DNA from: Seiridium cupressi
Taxonomy: Eukaryota; Ascomycota; Sordariomycetes; Amphisphaeriales; Sporocadaceae
Assembly: GCA_036674765.1 (NCBI GenBank)
Contig: JARVKI010000034.1
Span: 62,001-126,000, forward strand
Reading direction: 5' to 3'
DNA length: 64,000 bases
The translations under genes were made by a program, and so were the position numbers. Position 1 is the stretch's first letter; every line of letters starts with the position of its first letter. The notes beneath the pieces were generated by a model, which ran no database searches, was not told the DNA's origin, and was given only the letters and a program-made list of their open reading frames with translations. Below are positions 1-11,490 of the stretch, one piece after another.

Positions 1-450
1 TAGCGATGAGCACGGCGGCCTTGACCATACAGGCGCTGCCCTCCACCTGTAGAGCTGAACCTGTCGCCAGCTTCAAGCGGCGGGTTCTCTTATTTGTCCT
101 CAATAGGAGGTACCTACCGTATTCGAGGAATTGCGCTGAGCGAGCTGAAAGCCTTGCTTCAGTAATTCGTGGGATTTCTGTTATGTAGGGCTTCGACAAG
201 GGACCCCCCTGTCTGCGCTGCCGTTGCTGTTCAAGGGTGTTTTTTAGAAGGTTTCCCTCAGCGACCCCGCGGCCTCCCAAGACACACGGACGGGCCCGGC
301 GACATTTACATCACAGTGCAGTGCACACCATCAGCCAAGTTTGCCATTGTCGCTTTTCATCCCATCTGTCACAACTTCGCCCACGGCCAGTGTCGGAAGC
401 GGTTGGGCATCAGTTGCAACTCGGAACATCTCACTCGTTTCAATTGAACC
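1..450. other. Upstream region of the Zn2Cys6 regulator
   Basis: I see no convincing gene here. Short open frames on both strands lack recognisable motifs. The stretch probably holds the promoter and 5' leader of the regulator that starts at 451. The window edge may cut an upstream neighbour. Confidence 0.5.
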
Positions 451-2588
451 ATGATCGAGATGAATTCTTCGCCAGACTTTGCCCTGCTGGGGCCGACTAT
501 ATCACCTATTGGCGCTCCTTCGGCATATAGCCACGGCGCCAGTGGAGAGATTTCAGCAGAGCATCCTCGCGGGCCACCGCCAGTAGCCTCAACCACGGCC
601 GCGGCAACAACGGCACCATCGGTCAACGGAGATGGGAAGCAATCTGCCTCGACAGTACCCGCGGCGTGTCTGGCTTGCGTAAGTTGCACGGCTTTTTATC
701 CTTCATGTCGCGTGAATGTAGGGAACTCAGCTGACCGTATCGCGACCAAAAGCGCTCCAAACATCTCAAGTGTGATGGAGGCAATCCCTGCACCCGTTGT
801 CAAACAAGCGAACAGTTGTGCCAGTATGTAGCCTCGCGCCGCGGTTACAAAGGGCCCAGAAAGAACACTGCCCAAAACCCCAACAAGCGACATGCTTCTG
901 ATTCGAGCTCGCCCACGTCAATTGGCAGCGGTGAATCTTGCCCAATGTTGTTGGGCGCAAGTATCTCAACCTCAATGGCGCCCAGTCTGGCAGTCTTCAA
1001 CCCGGCTCTGGGCATCCCCGAGTCTCCGTTGACCACGTTGAATTCTACGCCGGGCTTGTCTAGCCTTCAAGTCTATCGGCAGCCATATCTGGAGAACGGA
1101 GCTCTGGTCGAGGTGAATCCACACAAGGCACCTCAAACATTGCAAGATCGATGCATCGACTCCTTCTACTTTCACTTCTTTCCAGGACACCCTGCCACCT
1201 TGCCAAAGGAACATGTGCTTAGGCTGTCAAAGGAAAGAGACTTGGGACATCTCTTGGCCGCAATGAGATGGGCCGGCTCGTTGTACTTCGAAGTGGGCCC
1301 CGCACGCTCGACGTACTTTGAAGAGGCTATGCAACTTGTCTACGCGCAGGACGTGCCAAAAGATGGCTTCCTAGTCCAGGCCATGTTGATCCTCATAATC
1401 GGCTTGGATGGCAGCTGCCAGCAAGAGAAGGCAAGGGACATTCTATCCGACGTTGAGCGCATTGCAATTGAGACTGGCCTTTTCCAAAGATCATACGCGA
1501 CTACTCATGGGCAAGGCAACCCCATGCTAGAAGAGAGCTGGCGTCGGACTTGGTGGGATTTGTTCGTGGTGGACGGTATGGTTGCAGGTGTCCACCGTCA
1601 AACTAACTTCCTCCTCTTCGACATTGTTGCCGATGCGGGACTACCTTGCGAAGAGCATCAATATCTCTCAGGAGTAGGTATCCTCACATTGACTTCTACG
1701 TCCGTCTACTTACATTGGTAGGCTATTCCACGACCACTGTTCTTGGAAGATTTTGAGGACCAGATGTTCAGTGGAGAAGAATATTCGTTTTCTTCTTTTG
1801 CCTATCGTGTTGCGTCTATTAGAAATTTAGGGCGAATGATGCGGCTTCCGGAAAGCATATTCCCCGGCGACGACAATGTCAACCGGATAGAGTCCCTGCT
1901 CTCTAATTGGCGAATGCACCTACCGGCTTCCAAGCGCGACTGTCTAGACAAGAATATGAAACTCGATGAAATGATGTTCCAGGCTTGGATGATCAACCAC
2001 GCGTAAGTTGACCCCTCAGTATATTTCACGGTGCCTTCAGTAACGAGACCTCCGTGCAGTTGTTCAATCATGTTGCATCAACCACTTTCGCAGCTCGACT
2101 CTTCACCTGCGCGCGATGTAACATCATGTGCACCATATCAGATGGTACGCAGCGGAGACAGTTTCAATGCTCACACAAGGCACATTGTCACTGCTGCCTC
2201 TGAGATCAGCAAGATGGTGACCTACGCAGTGCCAATCACATGTCACACACACTTCTTCACCTGCGTACTGACAATGTCGTCTATCGTCCATCTGAGCAAA
2301 TGGGCACTTTGGTTTGTCCAGAATGATGATGATCTCCGGCAGCAAATACGCCTGAATATTGGCGCTCTGAACAAGCTGAGTACAGTATGGTCAGCCGCGG
2401 CGAGGGCATCGGGCCAAGTGAAGGGCGTCGCTCAGGATATCTATCGCTCCAAGAAGGCTGCACAACAGAACAATGCCCAGTTCTGGGTTGGGTTCACCCA
2501 GGAGGAGATCATCAGCAGTATGGCTGCGGATGAGACCATCATGAGCGAGATTAACACCATGCTCCAGCCATCCACCACAATCGTCTAG
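451..2588 (+). CDS. Zn(II)2Cys6 fungal transcription factor
   Basis: Predicted exons 451-678, 753-1673, 1722-2002 and 2060-2588 give 652 aa. Introns are 74, 48 and 57 bp with GTAAGT/GTAGGT donors. Splicing the first intron reconstitutes a complete binuclear zinc cluster, C73-x2-C76-x6-C83-x5-C89-x2-C92-x6-C99; the intron sits directly after C76, so the unspliced frame loses the DNA-binding domain. A Ser/Thr/Ala-rich N-terminus precedes it. The middle region, with ESWRRTWWDLFVVD and CEEHQYLSG-AIPRP, resembles the fungal-specific transcription factor domain. The protein should act in the nucleus on CGG-type sites. Its targets are unknown; the co-oriented ABC transporter downstream is an obvious candidate by position only. 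Start chosen as the first ATG of the frame; a second Met lies three codons on. Confidence 0.88.
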
Positions 2589-3862
2589 AGTGCAACGCAC
2601 GTGCTTGGGGAGGTTCCTTGATGCAGCACACATGTTTCAGGCTGGGCTGGTAAATTGGGCGTGTATTTGTCTGGGAGGTAGACTAGACTGCCCGTTTTTT
2701 ATTATTTACGTCAAGGCCGGCGTTAGGTGTCAAGTTGGGTTCAATTCCAGCCAGTAAGTCTTAGGGTCGGCGGCTATGGATTGGTGGGGAAGGCATGCGT
2801 TTCTTGGGATAATGGTGGTCTCTCGCCAGGTCGTTCGAAAATCGGGATGACAGGTTTGACTGAAGGAAGACTGGCGTCCGATTTAAAACTATATATACTG
2901 GCATGAAAGGTGGGGCGGCTGGCTATAATTTGGGTGTTTAATTTTTTATTTTTAAGCGAGGTACGAGGAGACGAAAAACCTAAAACGAGTTGATTATCCA
3001 CATCCAATTCTAGGTAGTAGTCGGGCACTTCGGCTGCTTCAGGGGTTAGGTATGAGCATTGGTGGCCAGCAGTAGCCCCCGGTGACCAACTTTTATCAGC
3101 ATCCCTGCGCGGTGACCATTCGGTTTCATCGCCGAGCATTGAACGATCTGACCTATCACCCAGTCAAGGGCCAGCTCCCACCGGGCTCCACCTCGAGTCT
3201 ACTAACTAGATCTTGGAAGGAGCGAGTGTTCGCCGATTGCTTGCAGGAGCTCAAGGATCTCGAACCATTTTCTCCTAGCGCTCGCCTTGTAGGGTCCTTG
3301 TAGGGTTCTAGACTCAAAAGACTCCCCAGTGGGATAGACTGCGCTGGAATTGGACCCCACCATATATTGTAAAGCCCATCTGCAGCCCTACGACTGGAGC
3401 CCGATGCTTGATGGGTCTGTGTGTTCCCAGTCACGTATATCACAACCCCATCTCGGCGACTCTTGGGGAAGACTTAAACGAGACGTTGTCGGGATCCGCC
3501 ATCCATTTCAGGATGCACTTACTTAGGCATAACTCGGGAAAACCAAGCTGGAGTCTGAGCGCTCAGATTGCGCGCTTAGCTACGGCTGACTAGCCCTTTG
3601 AGCCATGGTTTCCAATACGGTTCATCATCTCCCAAGAGACGAATCGGCTTTGAATTATTCTCTGGGGGGCTCATCAAGTCTAGTAAACCACTCTCGAATT
3701 CTTGCTGCACCTATAGCCCCATTCCTTATTGACGCCTGGCACGACGAATAAACGATTCATGACTACAATTCACGGGTTAGCAATGTTCATCAGTATCCTC
3801 AACCGACAATCTGTAAACCTGCAAGTTCGACATCGTGGAAGATAGCGTATCTGAAATTTCGC

Positions 3863-3875
3863 CGGGTCACACCCG
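3863..3875. promoter_or_regulatory. CGG-N7-CCG palindrome upstream of ABC transporter
   Basis: CGGGT-CAC-ACCCG is a perfect inverted repeat that also reads as CGG-N7-CCG. Inverted CGG triplets are the usual target shape of Zn2Cys6 dimers. It lies about 490 bp before the transporter ATG and 1.3 kb after the neighbouring Zn2Cys6 gene. Function is inferred. Confidence 0.4.
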
Positions 3876-3903
3876 TGGCCTCATCACCACTTCAACCCGG
3901 TAA

Positions 3904-3938
3904 TCGGCGACCGCAAGGGATACGGACCGGGTCGCCGA
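3904..3938. repeat. 9-bp inverted repeat (TCGGCGACC / GGTCGCCGA)
   Basis: Perfect 9-bp arms at 3904-3912 and 3930-3938 with a 17-bp spacer. They contain CGG and CCG triplets and follow the CGG-N7-CCG palindrome by about 30 bp. It could be a regulatory site or a small hairpin; no other support. Confidence 0.4.
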
Positions 3939-4362
3939 CTAGAGCCAAGCTTCTCGGGCACGTGCGGTCATCTTCAGCCTCGGTGGATCCGGTCCCGGGG
4001 ACTTTACCATGCTTACCTCCTTACCCCTTTCTGACATAAGTCACACTCTAGCTCACATTCCTGTTGGCTACGTTTACGGCTGTGCTGATGCTGATAATAG
4101 AAAGGGCGCAGCTTTTGCTATGCCAATTCAAGAGAGGGGGGTAGAGAGAGTGTGTGTATGGGAAAGGTCCGCCCAAATCTGCACTATGATAGTTACTATG
4201 GGACTTGATGTATATACGTTCGGTTTGGTCATTCTTGAAGTGTTGTGCATTCCTATCCTTCTCATCCAACCCTTTCGCAGTCAAAATTAATATTTCCAAC
4301 GCGTTTCTCTCTGTTTTTAAAATAATCTTTTATCATAGTTCCTGCTCAGATCTACGACTAAA

Positions 4363-6604
4363 ATGGACTTTCCTCCCATCAAAGAGTTGCCAAAAGATGA
4401 CCTAGAGCTGGGCGCCAACATCAAGGATCATCTACTGAATACCACGGTCCATAGCATCTCCTGGCAAGGTGCCACGGTTTCTGTCAAGGACAGGACAACG
4501 AAATCGCCACGCAATATCGTCGAAAATGTCGACGGCATTGTCAAAGCAGGTCAGTCTAAACTGTTGCGTGTACATCAGCTTTTGTAAATCATCCTCACAC
4601 AAAAGTAGGCGAAATATGTGCACTCATGGGGCCCTCGGGTAGTGGCAAGACTACGTTACTAAATGTCCTAGCGCACCGGAGTGCGAATGCACAGAGTATT
4701 AGTGGCACTGTGCTTGTCAATGGCTCGAGACTGTCTATACCCAAGTTCCGAGAAATCACTTGTTTTGTCGAACAGGAGGATGCACTGATCGGATCACTTA
4801 CTGTAAGAGAAACATTGAACTTTGCTTCTCGGCTCTCGACGTCATCAAGGTACGAACAGTCTTATTTATCAGTCTATATCTGCTAAATGAGTTTTCTAGG
4901 ACTCTCTCGAAAAATGAACGAATCGCAAGAATCGACGGACTTTTGGAAGCCTTCGGCCTACGAGATCAGGCGAACACGTTGATCGGGACGCCGATCCGGA
5001 AGGGCATTAGTGGTGGCCAGAAACGACGCGTGGGCGTCGCGAGTCAACTCATCACCAGCCCTAAGATCCTCTTCCTCGATGAGCCTACCAGCGGCCTCGA
5101 CTCCACCGCAAGCTGGGAGGTGGTCAATTATTTGAAGAATGTCGCCAGGCGCAACAACCTCATCGTCATCGCGAGCATCCACCAGCCGTCGACCTCCACC
5201 TTCGATCTCTTCGACAAGCTTCTGCTGCTCTCGCAGGGCAAGACGCACTACTTCGGACCGATCCCTCAGCTCACGGAGCACTATGCTCAAGCAGGCCAGG
5301 CAATTCCGCTGCACACCAACGCAGCGGAGTGGCTTCTCGAACTCGTGAACATGGACTTTGCCTCCGATCGGACCTCCGCGCAGACGAAAGTAGACTTCCT
5401 CCAGAGTTGTTGGGAGAGATCAGAATCGCGTGCCGCCGTCAGTAACGAGATCGCAGCGGCGGAGCATCAAGGGGACAACAGCAATGGCCAACTTTTCAAT
5501 GAAAGCACACGGCAAAAACCAAGCTCCCCAAGCGTCATCTTGACTCTGCTACACCGATCTTTCATAAAAAGCTATCGCGATGTCGTAGCATACGGGATCC
5601 GTATTGCCATGTACTTTGGTCTTGCGGTGATGATGGGGACGGTATGGTTGCGGCTGAGCACTGATCAGTCGTCCATCATACCGATTACCAATGGTCTTGT
5701 GAGTCGAACCACTAGTGGCCCCAAGAGAAGCCGATTATGCTATAAAGCTCGAACTAACTGTCACTAGTTCTTTGGATCCGCATTCATGTCTTTCATGGCT
5801 GTAGCATATGTCCCGGCCTTCCTCGAGGATCGCCTTCAGTACGTCAAGGAACACCACAACGGCCTGTATGGCGCTACGGAACTCATCATCTCGAACTTCC
5901 TGATCGGTATCCCTTACTTATGTCAGTACTGATTAGCCCCTCCCCTTCAATGTTGGCTTTAAACCTAAGATCTCCGACTGACATCTCAACAGTTATCATC
6001 TCTTGCCTCTTCTCCATTATCTCTTACTGGCTCTCAAACTTCCGACCCGATGCCGCAGCTTTCTTCGTATACCTCATGTGGCTGTTCCTCGACCTGATCG
6101 CGGCCGAGTCCCTGGTCGTGCTGATGACTTCGCTCTTCCCATCTTTCGTCATCTCGCTGGCACTGGTCGCTTTTGCCAATGGCCTCTGGATGAGCGTCGG
6201 CGGGTTCCTCGTTTCACCCAACATTCTTAATGTATTCTACAAATACGTGTTCCATTACTGGGACTACCAAAAGGTAATTCCATTCTTACTCTTGAGCCCA
6301 TGTTCCTTCTCTAGTCATAAGCAATCATATTTACTGGTACTAATTGGATATATAGTGGGTATTTGAGGGCATGATGGTCAACGAGTTTGCCCAGAGAACG
6401 TATGAGTGTGCGCGGGATGCTACTGGGGGCTGCCACTGTATGTACTCAAGTGAGTTGGAAGACCAATGTTTGATTCAAGGTCAAGCCGTGCTTGATTCGT
6501 ATGGATATCAGAATGGGTATCTCGGGAGAAATGTCGGCATCATGATAGCCATCGCCATGGGCTACCGCATTGCGGCTTGGGTTGTCTTGACCTTGAAAAG
6601 ATAA
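4363..6604 (+). CDS. Half-size ABCG-type ABC transporter
   Basis: Exons 4363-4549, 4609-4849, 4900-5698, 5768-5921, 5993-6273 and 6356-6604 encode 636 aa; introns are 50-82 bp. The order is nucleotide-binding domain then membrane domain, the ABCG (white/WBC) arrangement. Walker A GPSGSGKTT is at residues 70-78, the ISGGQ signature at about 179-183, and Walker B ILFLDEP with the SGLDS D-loop at about 199-209. The C-terminal half has about six hydrophobic segments with the usual small extracellular loop rich in Cys before the last one (CARDATGGCHC). Half-transporters of this family work as dimers and export lipophilic compounds. Substrate cannot be read from sequence. It follows the Zn2Cys6 gene in the same direction, which makes control by that regulator plausible but unproven. 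Confidence 0.9.
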
Positions 6605-7297
6605 GGGAACGAAATTAGGGCTTAAAAATTGAATATTCAAGGATAGGGATGGACTTGCTAACATATACATTATGAGGTAAAATACAGAGGACATGTGCTC
6701 GTTGCAGCGAAAGAATGTGCAGTCCAAAAGTCAGCTCGAGATTGTGCTGGTTGTCTTGTTTAAACCATTCTGACCTTTTAAAACTTCACCCCTGATCAGT
6801 TCATGTAGTCTGCTGCTCAGTGAACCAATTGAGTCACGCGACTATAGATGTCACTCTTCTTAAGTTAGATGATGACTAATTGCATGAGGTATGCAGAAGT
6901 CAATACTCACCAACCTTAACCTTTGGTGTCGGCTGGGCGTTGTATAGGGCTTGTCGATCTTAGCCGTAAAGGGTAATCTATAGTCTCACCCGTACCCAAA
7001 AAGTCGCACAAAGAAGGAAGTTCAAGTCATGCATTTGCGTGCTGAATTGAGCGTGCACATATGTCGCATGCTATTTCGAAAGTTGATGAGGCAACTTGAG
7101 CCCGAAATGACACGAGATGCGTGCTGACCAATAGGTGTGTGGCGGTGGAGTTCTCTATCGCCGCGACAAGGGTCAATAGTGCACATCCTCAACGCCAAAG
7201 GCAGCAGTTCAAACAGGCTTCATCCTTCCGAGCCATTGAAATAAAGACAATTCTTCCTCTCATCAACTCAGGACACATCTACCCAAGGACCATCACG
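6605..7297. other. Intergenic, promoter of hydroxyacid dehydrogenase
   Basis: No gene seen. It holds the 3' end of the ABC transporter unit and the promoter of the next gene. The dehydrogenase frame is open from 7121, but the better start is the ATG at 7298. Confidence 0.5.
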
Positions 7298-8590
7298 ATG
7301 TCAATCTCACGAGTTCTCGGCAGCTGGTGGTCATCGCCGGCGAATCCGAGTCTGAAGGGTCACCAGCTAGTGGTTATCTCCCCCACGCCGCCAGAGTCGG
7401 AGTGGGTGGACAAGGTGAAGAAGCAACACCCTGATCTCGACGTCGTGCACTACAACAGAAACCCTTGGGGAGTCGGTGCCTCATTGGCGACGGATGATTT
7501 CGATTGGTCAAACACCACCGTCTTGCTGACCGGCCCCTTGGTCCCGACTGTTGAGCAGGCGCCGAAGCTCGAGCTCGTGCAGCTTCAGAGCGCTGGCGCA
7601 AACTACCTCTTGGATCACCCGACTTTCAAGGATAGTGATGTTGAGTTCTCGACGGCGAACGGTGTTCATGGGTAAGCTTGGTCTGAATTGCTTCCATTCA
7701 TGCTCCTCCTGAAGTGTGGCTCATCGTTGCTGATATCCGAGATAGCCCGCAAATCGCCGAGTGGGTAATTACCACCTATCTCTCACACCAACATCATCGT
7801 AGGTAATCATTGAAGCAAAAACTGCCATGAAACCTGCTAACATTTTTACTAGTCCCGACATATCTGGATCATCAGAAGCAGAGTAACTGGGAACGAATCA
7901 CTGACCCGGTGCAAGACGCAGTCGGTGCACGAGTGTAAGTTGAAGACAATCAGGTCAGATATGACCCAAAATCTAAACAGATTGTACAGGGGAATTCTCG
8001 GCTATGGTAGCATTGGTAGACAAGTGGCCAGAGTTGCTAGGGCGTTAGGCATGGACGTCATAGCATACACCAACGGCCGCCGCTCAACTCCGGAATCTCG
8101 CAAAGACCCTGGGTATATTGTCCCCGGCACAGGCGACCCGGAAGGCACCTTTCCATCCAAGTGGCTCTCAGGGGCTGACAACCAATTCGAGGAGTTCTTG
8201 AGCTCAGATCTGGACGTTCTCGTCGTTGCCGTGCCACTAACGCCGAGCACGACGGGCCTTATCTCAACACCTGAATTCAAGCTCCTTTCCAAGAAGAAGA
8301 CCTTCCTCTCGAACATTGCTCGGGGGCCGATCGTGGACACGAAAGCTCTGGTTTCTGCGCTCAATGAGAAACTGATTCGAGGAGCGGCTGTGGACGTCAC
8401 TGATCCGGAACCCTTACCCAAAGACCATCCCCTGTGGAAGGCGCCGAAAATCATTGTTACTCCTCATATCAGCGGGAACTCCAATGAGTACAACAAGCGC
8501 GTATTCGATATTCTTGAATTGAACCTCCAGAGGCTGAGCGAGGGCAAGAAGGAATTCGTTAACAAGGTCAACAAGAAGGAAGGATACTAG
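7298..8590 (+). CDS. D-isomer-specific 2-hydroxyacid dehydrogenase
   Basis: Exons 7298-7671, 7746-7798, 7853-7934 and 7990-8590 give 369 aa. The second intron has a textbook TGCTAAC branch site. The NAD(P)-binding Rossmann motif GILGYGSIGRQVA is formed across the third intron. Catalytic elements of the family are present: Arg in NIARGPIVD, Glu in DPEPLPKDHPLW and His in TPHISGNS. Such enzymes reversibly oxidise D-2-hydroxy acids to 2-keto acids (glyoxylate/hydroxypyruvate reductase-like); the exact substrate is not predictable. It is co-oriented with the ABCG and Zn2Cys6 genes. Start at 7298 is preferred because the upstream open part (7121-7297) looks like leader sequence. Confidence 0.88.
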
Positions 8591-9079
8591 GGACGAGTCT
8601 GATTGGTTGCGCCAATCGTCTCGATTACAGTGTAAGCTTAACTAGTGAAGTTAGTAATGGGCAAGATCCTTGGATATATGAAGCTATATAGCATTCGACA
8701 CTCATCGACCTAAGTTTGTTCAACGCACAGGAAAGAAGGCAGAGGTAATACACATAATATTTAGGTCTTGTCGGTTCGTAGTGTGGTTGAATATAGGTCT
8801 TCAGGATGCATTTCGTGGTATGAGGGACATGCACTATGGAGACGCGAAGTTCTATCATATAACAAGTACTTGCATGAAGATGCAGGCGAAAATAGATCGG
8901 TTTAGAGTGGTAGTAGCTAGTCGAAAGTGTGGCAGGATCATTAGTGAAATAATGATACATGCAATTACTTGTGTGGGTGATTCTAGGTATAGTACATTCT
9001 AAACATGGGGATTGGTGCGTCCGTAAAGATACAACAAAAATACAGAGCTGGCAGTGACGCCTCGCCATACACAGCATGC
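8591..9079. other. Convergent 3' intergenic region
   Basis: AT-rich spacer between the 3' ends of the dehydrogenase (+) and the Coq11-like gene (-). No gene or structured element recognised; it should contain both terminators. Confidence 0.5.
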
Positions 9080-10016
9080 TTAGAGCATACCCTTCCTCCA
9101 GGCCCGGTTGGCCAGCTCCTCGATTTCAGGCACTTCCACAGGACCTCTGATACTCTCGTCCTCCATCGCCTCAACGACAGCCTCAGCCACAACATCAACT
9201 TTCAAAGGTTTAGCACCAGCGGCTCCCATGAAGCCACCTAGAACGCCGCCCGTGAACTTGTTGAACAGTGCACCCGCGCCAGTCATGGCAGCCAGGGGCA
9301 TGGTCACTGGTCTGCTTGAATCATACAAGAATGGTGGCCTGACAAAGATGCCTCTCATCTTAGGGAACTCGCTGGCGATCGTGCTCTCTGCCTCCCGCTT
9401 TGTGCTGATATAGCGTGCCGGCAGTACTGGCGCTCCGCCTGCGGCCGAGACGTAGACAAAGCTGGCTGCGTTCTCCTTGGCGGCCTCCTTAGCCAGCATG
9501 ATAGCGCTATCACGGTTCATGTTTTCATACGTCAGCTGCTCGTTGGTCTCCGGTGGCCGGATGTCCTGGTCTTTGGATACCTTGCGCTCCAGAGGATTCC
9601 CGGGACGCTTAGAGTTCGAGAAAGCCTTCTGCAGCCCCGAGATGGGTGACTCTTGACCGCGTAGAACGCCCTTGTAGTCCGCCTCCAGTAAGATGCCCAT
9701 GCTATGTACGACAGAGTCAGCCCCACGCAGCAACGACACATAGGTCGAGGGCTTGAGTATGTCTGCTCTTTCCCAAGCTACACGGTGAGCCCATGTGGGC
9801 GGTGTGGAGGAGGAAGTGACAGTCTCCCATTTTGGTTCTCCTGAGCGGCTGCGGTATTGGATTAGCTACGAGACAGATACGGATAGGTTATGCGAGGAAG
9901 ACCTACCTTATTGACGTAACGTCCCAGCCCCTCGCTGCGGCATATTTGCAGATGCGTGAGCCGAGGAAGCCGTTTCCTCCGCATACAATGATGCGCTTTG
10001 TCGCTTTGGCTGACAT
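9080..10016 (-). CDS. NAD(P)-binding Rossmann protein, Coq11/YLR290C-like
   Basis: Exons (minus) 9907-10016 and 9080-9848 give 292 aa; the 58-bp intron has a GTAGGT donor and CAG acceptor. The N-terminus has the nucleotide-binding motif G13-x2-G16-x2-G19 (VCGGNGFLG). Later VVHSMG, SFVYVSAAGG and RYISTKREAE fit an atypical short-chain dehydrogenase/epimerase. The best family match by eye is the mitochondrial Coq11/NDUFA9-like group, which associates with the coenzyme Q synthesis complex in yeast. A strong presequence is not obvious. It is divergent from YAF9 across a 631-bp shared promoter. Confidence 0.8.
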
Positions 10017-10647
10017 CGTTTTTTAGCTGGGTAATTGAAGGGCGGAATCGTTTGGAAGTATAGTTGATGCAAGTGAGCTAGACTTGAATTGAGTGTGTAA
10101 TTACAGGTTGGTATGGTCGTTCTTCAAGAATAAGCCGGCCAGATTGAGCTTCCGCCAGGGCTAGAATTTACGAAGCAGATATGAAAGCTTTTCCACGCAA
10201 GCCAAACTCGAGAACGTGCTGTGCTTGACTCAATTGTGACCTCGGGGCAAAATACATGCGCTCAGAGATGATTGAATATGTTAATGAGAATACAAGGAGA
10301 CTTCAATATCTCAGCAACGAGATTGGATCGTAGTATCATCAAAATCGAAGCTCTGGTGGATCTGACTTACACAAGCCCCCATAAGTCATGTCATCATCGG
10401 CGCATGTGCAAGGCTGAGGCCCCAAAGTTTTAATGGCCCAGGGTCCAGCTCGAGCTCTCGTTCTCAGTGGGCAATGCGAGGTGGAGGCCCACTAGAAAAA
10501 CCCACTCCAACATGCTCTCACCCCTGGCGGCCGAGGCTGAACCTAACTTTTCGCGACTCTCAACCATCCCACCTGTCAGAATAGCAATAATCGTCACAGT
10601 TGCTCGCTAACTATCACGTCCGCGAAGACAACGCGACGACATCCATC
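10017..10647. other. Bidirectional promoter between Coq11-like gene and YAF9
   Basis: The 631 bp between two divergent start codons contain no gene. They must hold both promoters. No specific factor site could be assigned with confidence. Confidence 0.5.
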
Positions 10648-11490
10648 ATGGCGCCGACCAACTCTGGGAAGCGCGTGAAAGGCGTACAGATCTATCGACC
10701 TTTCATTTACGGGACCACAGCGCGCCCCTTCAACGACACCGACAACATTCGCCCCGCACATGTACCGATAGACCACACGCACAGCTGGACCGTGTTCGTC
10801 AAAGGCGTCGAGGACACAGACATCTTCTACTGGTTACGACGCGTACAGTTTAAGCTACACGAGTCGATTCCAAACCACTTGCGTACATGCGATGCCGAGC
10901 AGATCATGAGAGATAACGAGGGCAAACCTCCGAGCAAGCGGCAGAAGGGCTTCGTGGTCAACGAGACGGGATGGGGCGAATTCGAGATTACCATCAAACT
11001 CTACTACGACAGTAAGAGCGGAGAGAAGCCGCAGACCCTATATCACCATCTGCGACTTCACCCGTATGGGCGGACCGAGGAGGAGCGGGAGGCGATGCGA
11101 AACAATGGCACTGGCGAAATACTCGCGTGGACCTACGAAGAGCAGCTGTTCAATGAGCCTTTCGAGGAGTTCTACAAGCTGTTGACGACCGGCGCACACA
11201 ACAAGGGCCAGCCACCGCCGGGCGGCAAGGGTAAAGGAAAAGGCAAGGCCGCGTCGAGCCAGGGAAAGCAAGAGGAAGGGGACGTGAAGGAGCGCAGCGC
11301 CATGATTCCGCTCAGCAACCGCCCAGGCCAGCCATTCTCGCGGGAGACAGAGCAGCTTGAGCTCAAGAGACTGAAGGAAGCGGAAGAGAAGGTGAGCGCC
11401 ATGATTCTGGAGCTCAACAAGCAGACGAAGCAGAAGGAGGCCCAGCTTGCAAGCCTCAAGGCGGCGAATAGCAAGGCTGCACCAGCATAG
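10648..11490 (+). CDS. YAF9: YEATS-domain protein Yaf9 (NuA4/SWR1 subunit)
   Basis: A single exon of 280 aa. The YEATS fold occupies roughly residues 8-170, with HTHSWTVFVKGVEDTDIFYW, NETGWGEFEITIKLYY and LYHHLRLHPYG. Yaf9 is shared by the NuA4 acetyltransferase and SWR1 remodelling complexes and reads acylated histone H3. A Gly/Lys-rich linker follows and then a C-terminal coiled coil (about 235-275), as in yeast Yaf9. Between FKLHESIPN and ETGWGEF there is an insertion of roughly 14 residues, including KPPSKRQK, relative to the usual spacing. The frame stays open for 122 more codons after the TAG stop; see the separate entry. Start at 10648 begins MAPTNSGKRVKG, directly before the domain. 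Confidence 0.9.
   Translation: MAPTNSGKRVKGVQIYRPFIYGTTARPFNDTDNIRPAHVPIDHTHSWTVFVKGVEDTDIFYWLRRVQFKLHESIPNHLRTCDAEQIMRDNEGKPPSKRQKGFVVNETGWGEFEITIKLYYDSKSGEKPQTLYHHLRLHPYGRTEEEREAMRNNGTGEILAWTYEEQLFNEPFEEFYKLLTTGAHNKGQPPPGGKGKGKGKAASSQGKQEEGDVKERSAMIPLSNRPGQPFSRETEQLELKRLKEAEEKVSAMILELNKQTKQKEAQLASLKAANSKAAPA

Larger units (their letters stand above)
2589..4362. other. 1.8-kb intergenic region, ABC transporter promoter side
   Basis: No gene recognised. Short open frames have no family features. The segment 3860-4000 is GC-rich and dense in CGG/CCG triplets, including two inverted repeats listed separately. It is most likely upstream regulatory DNA of the ABC transporter. Confidence 0.5.

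Noticed and set aside
2735..2757. tRNA-like B-box sequence GGTTCAATTCC
   Set aside because: No A box at the right distance and no acceptor or T-stem pairing around it.
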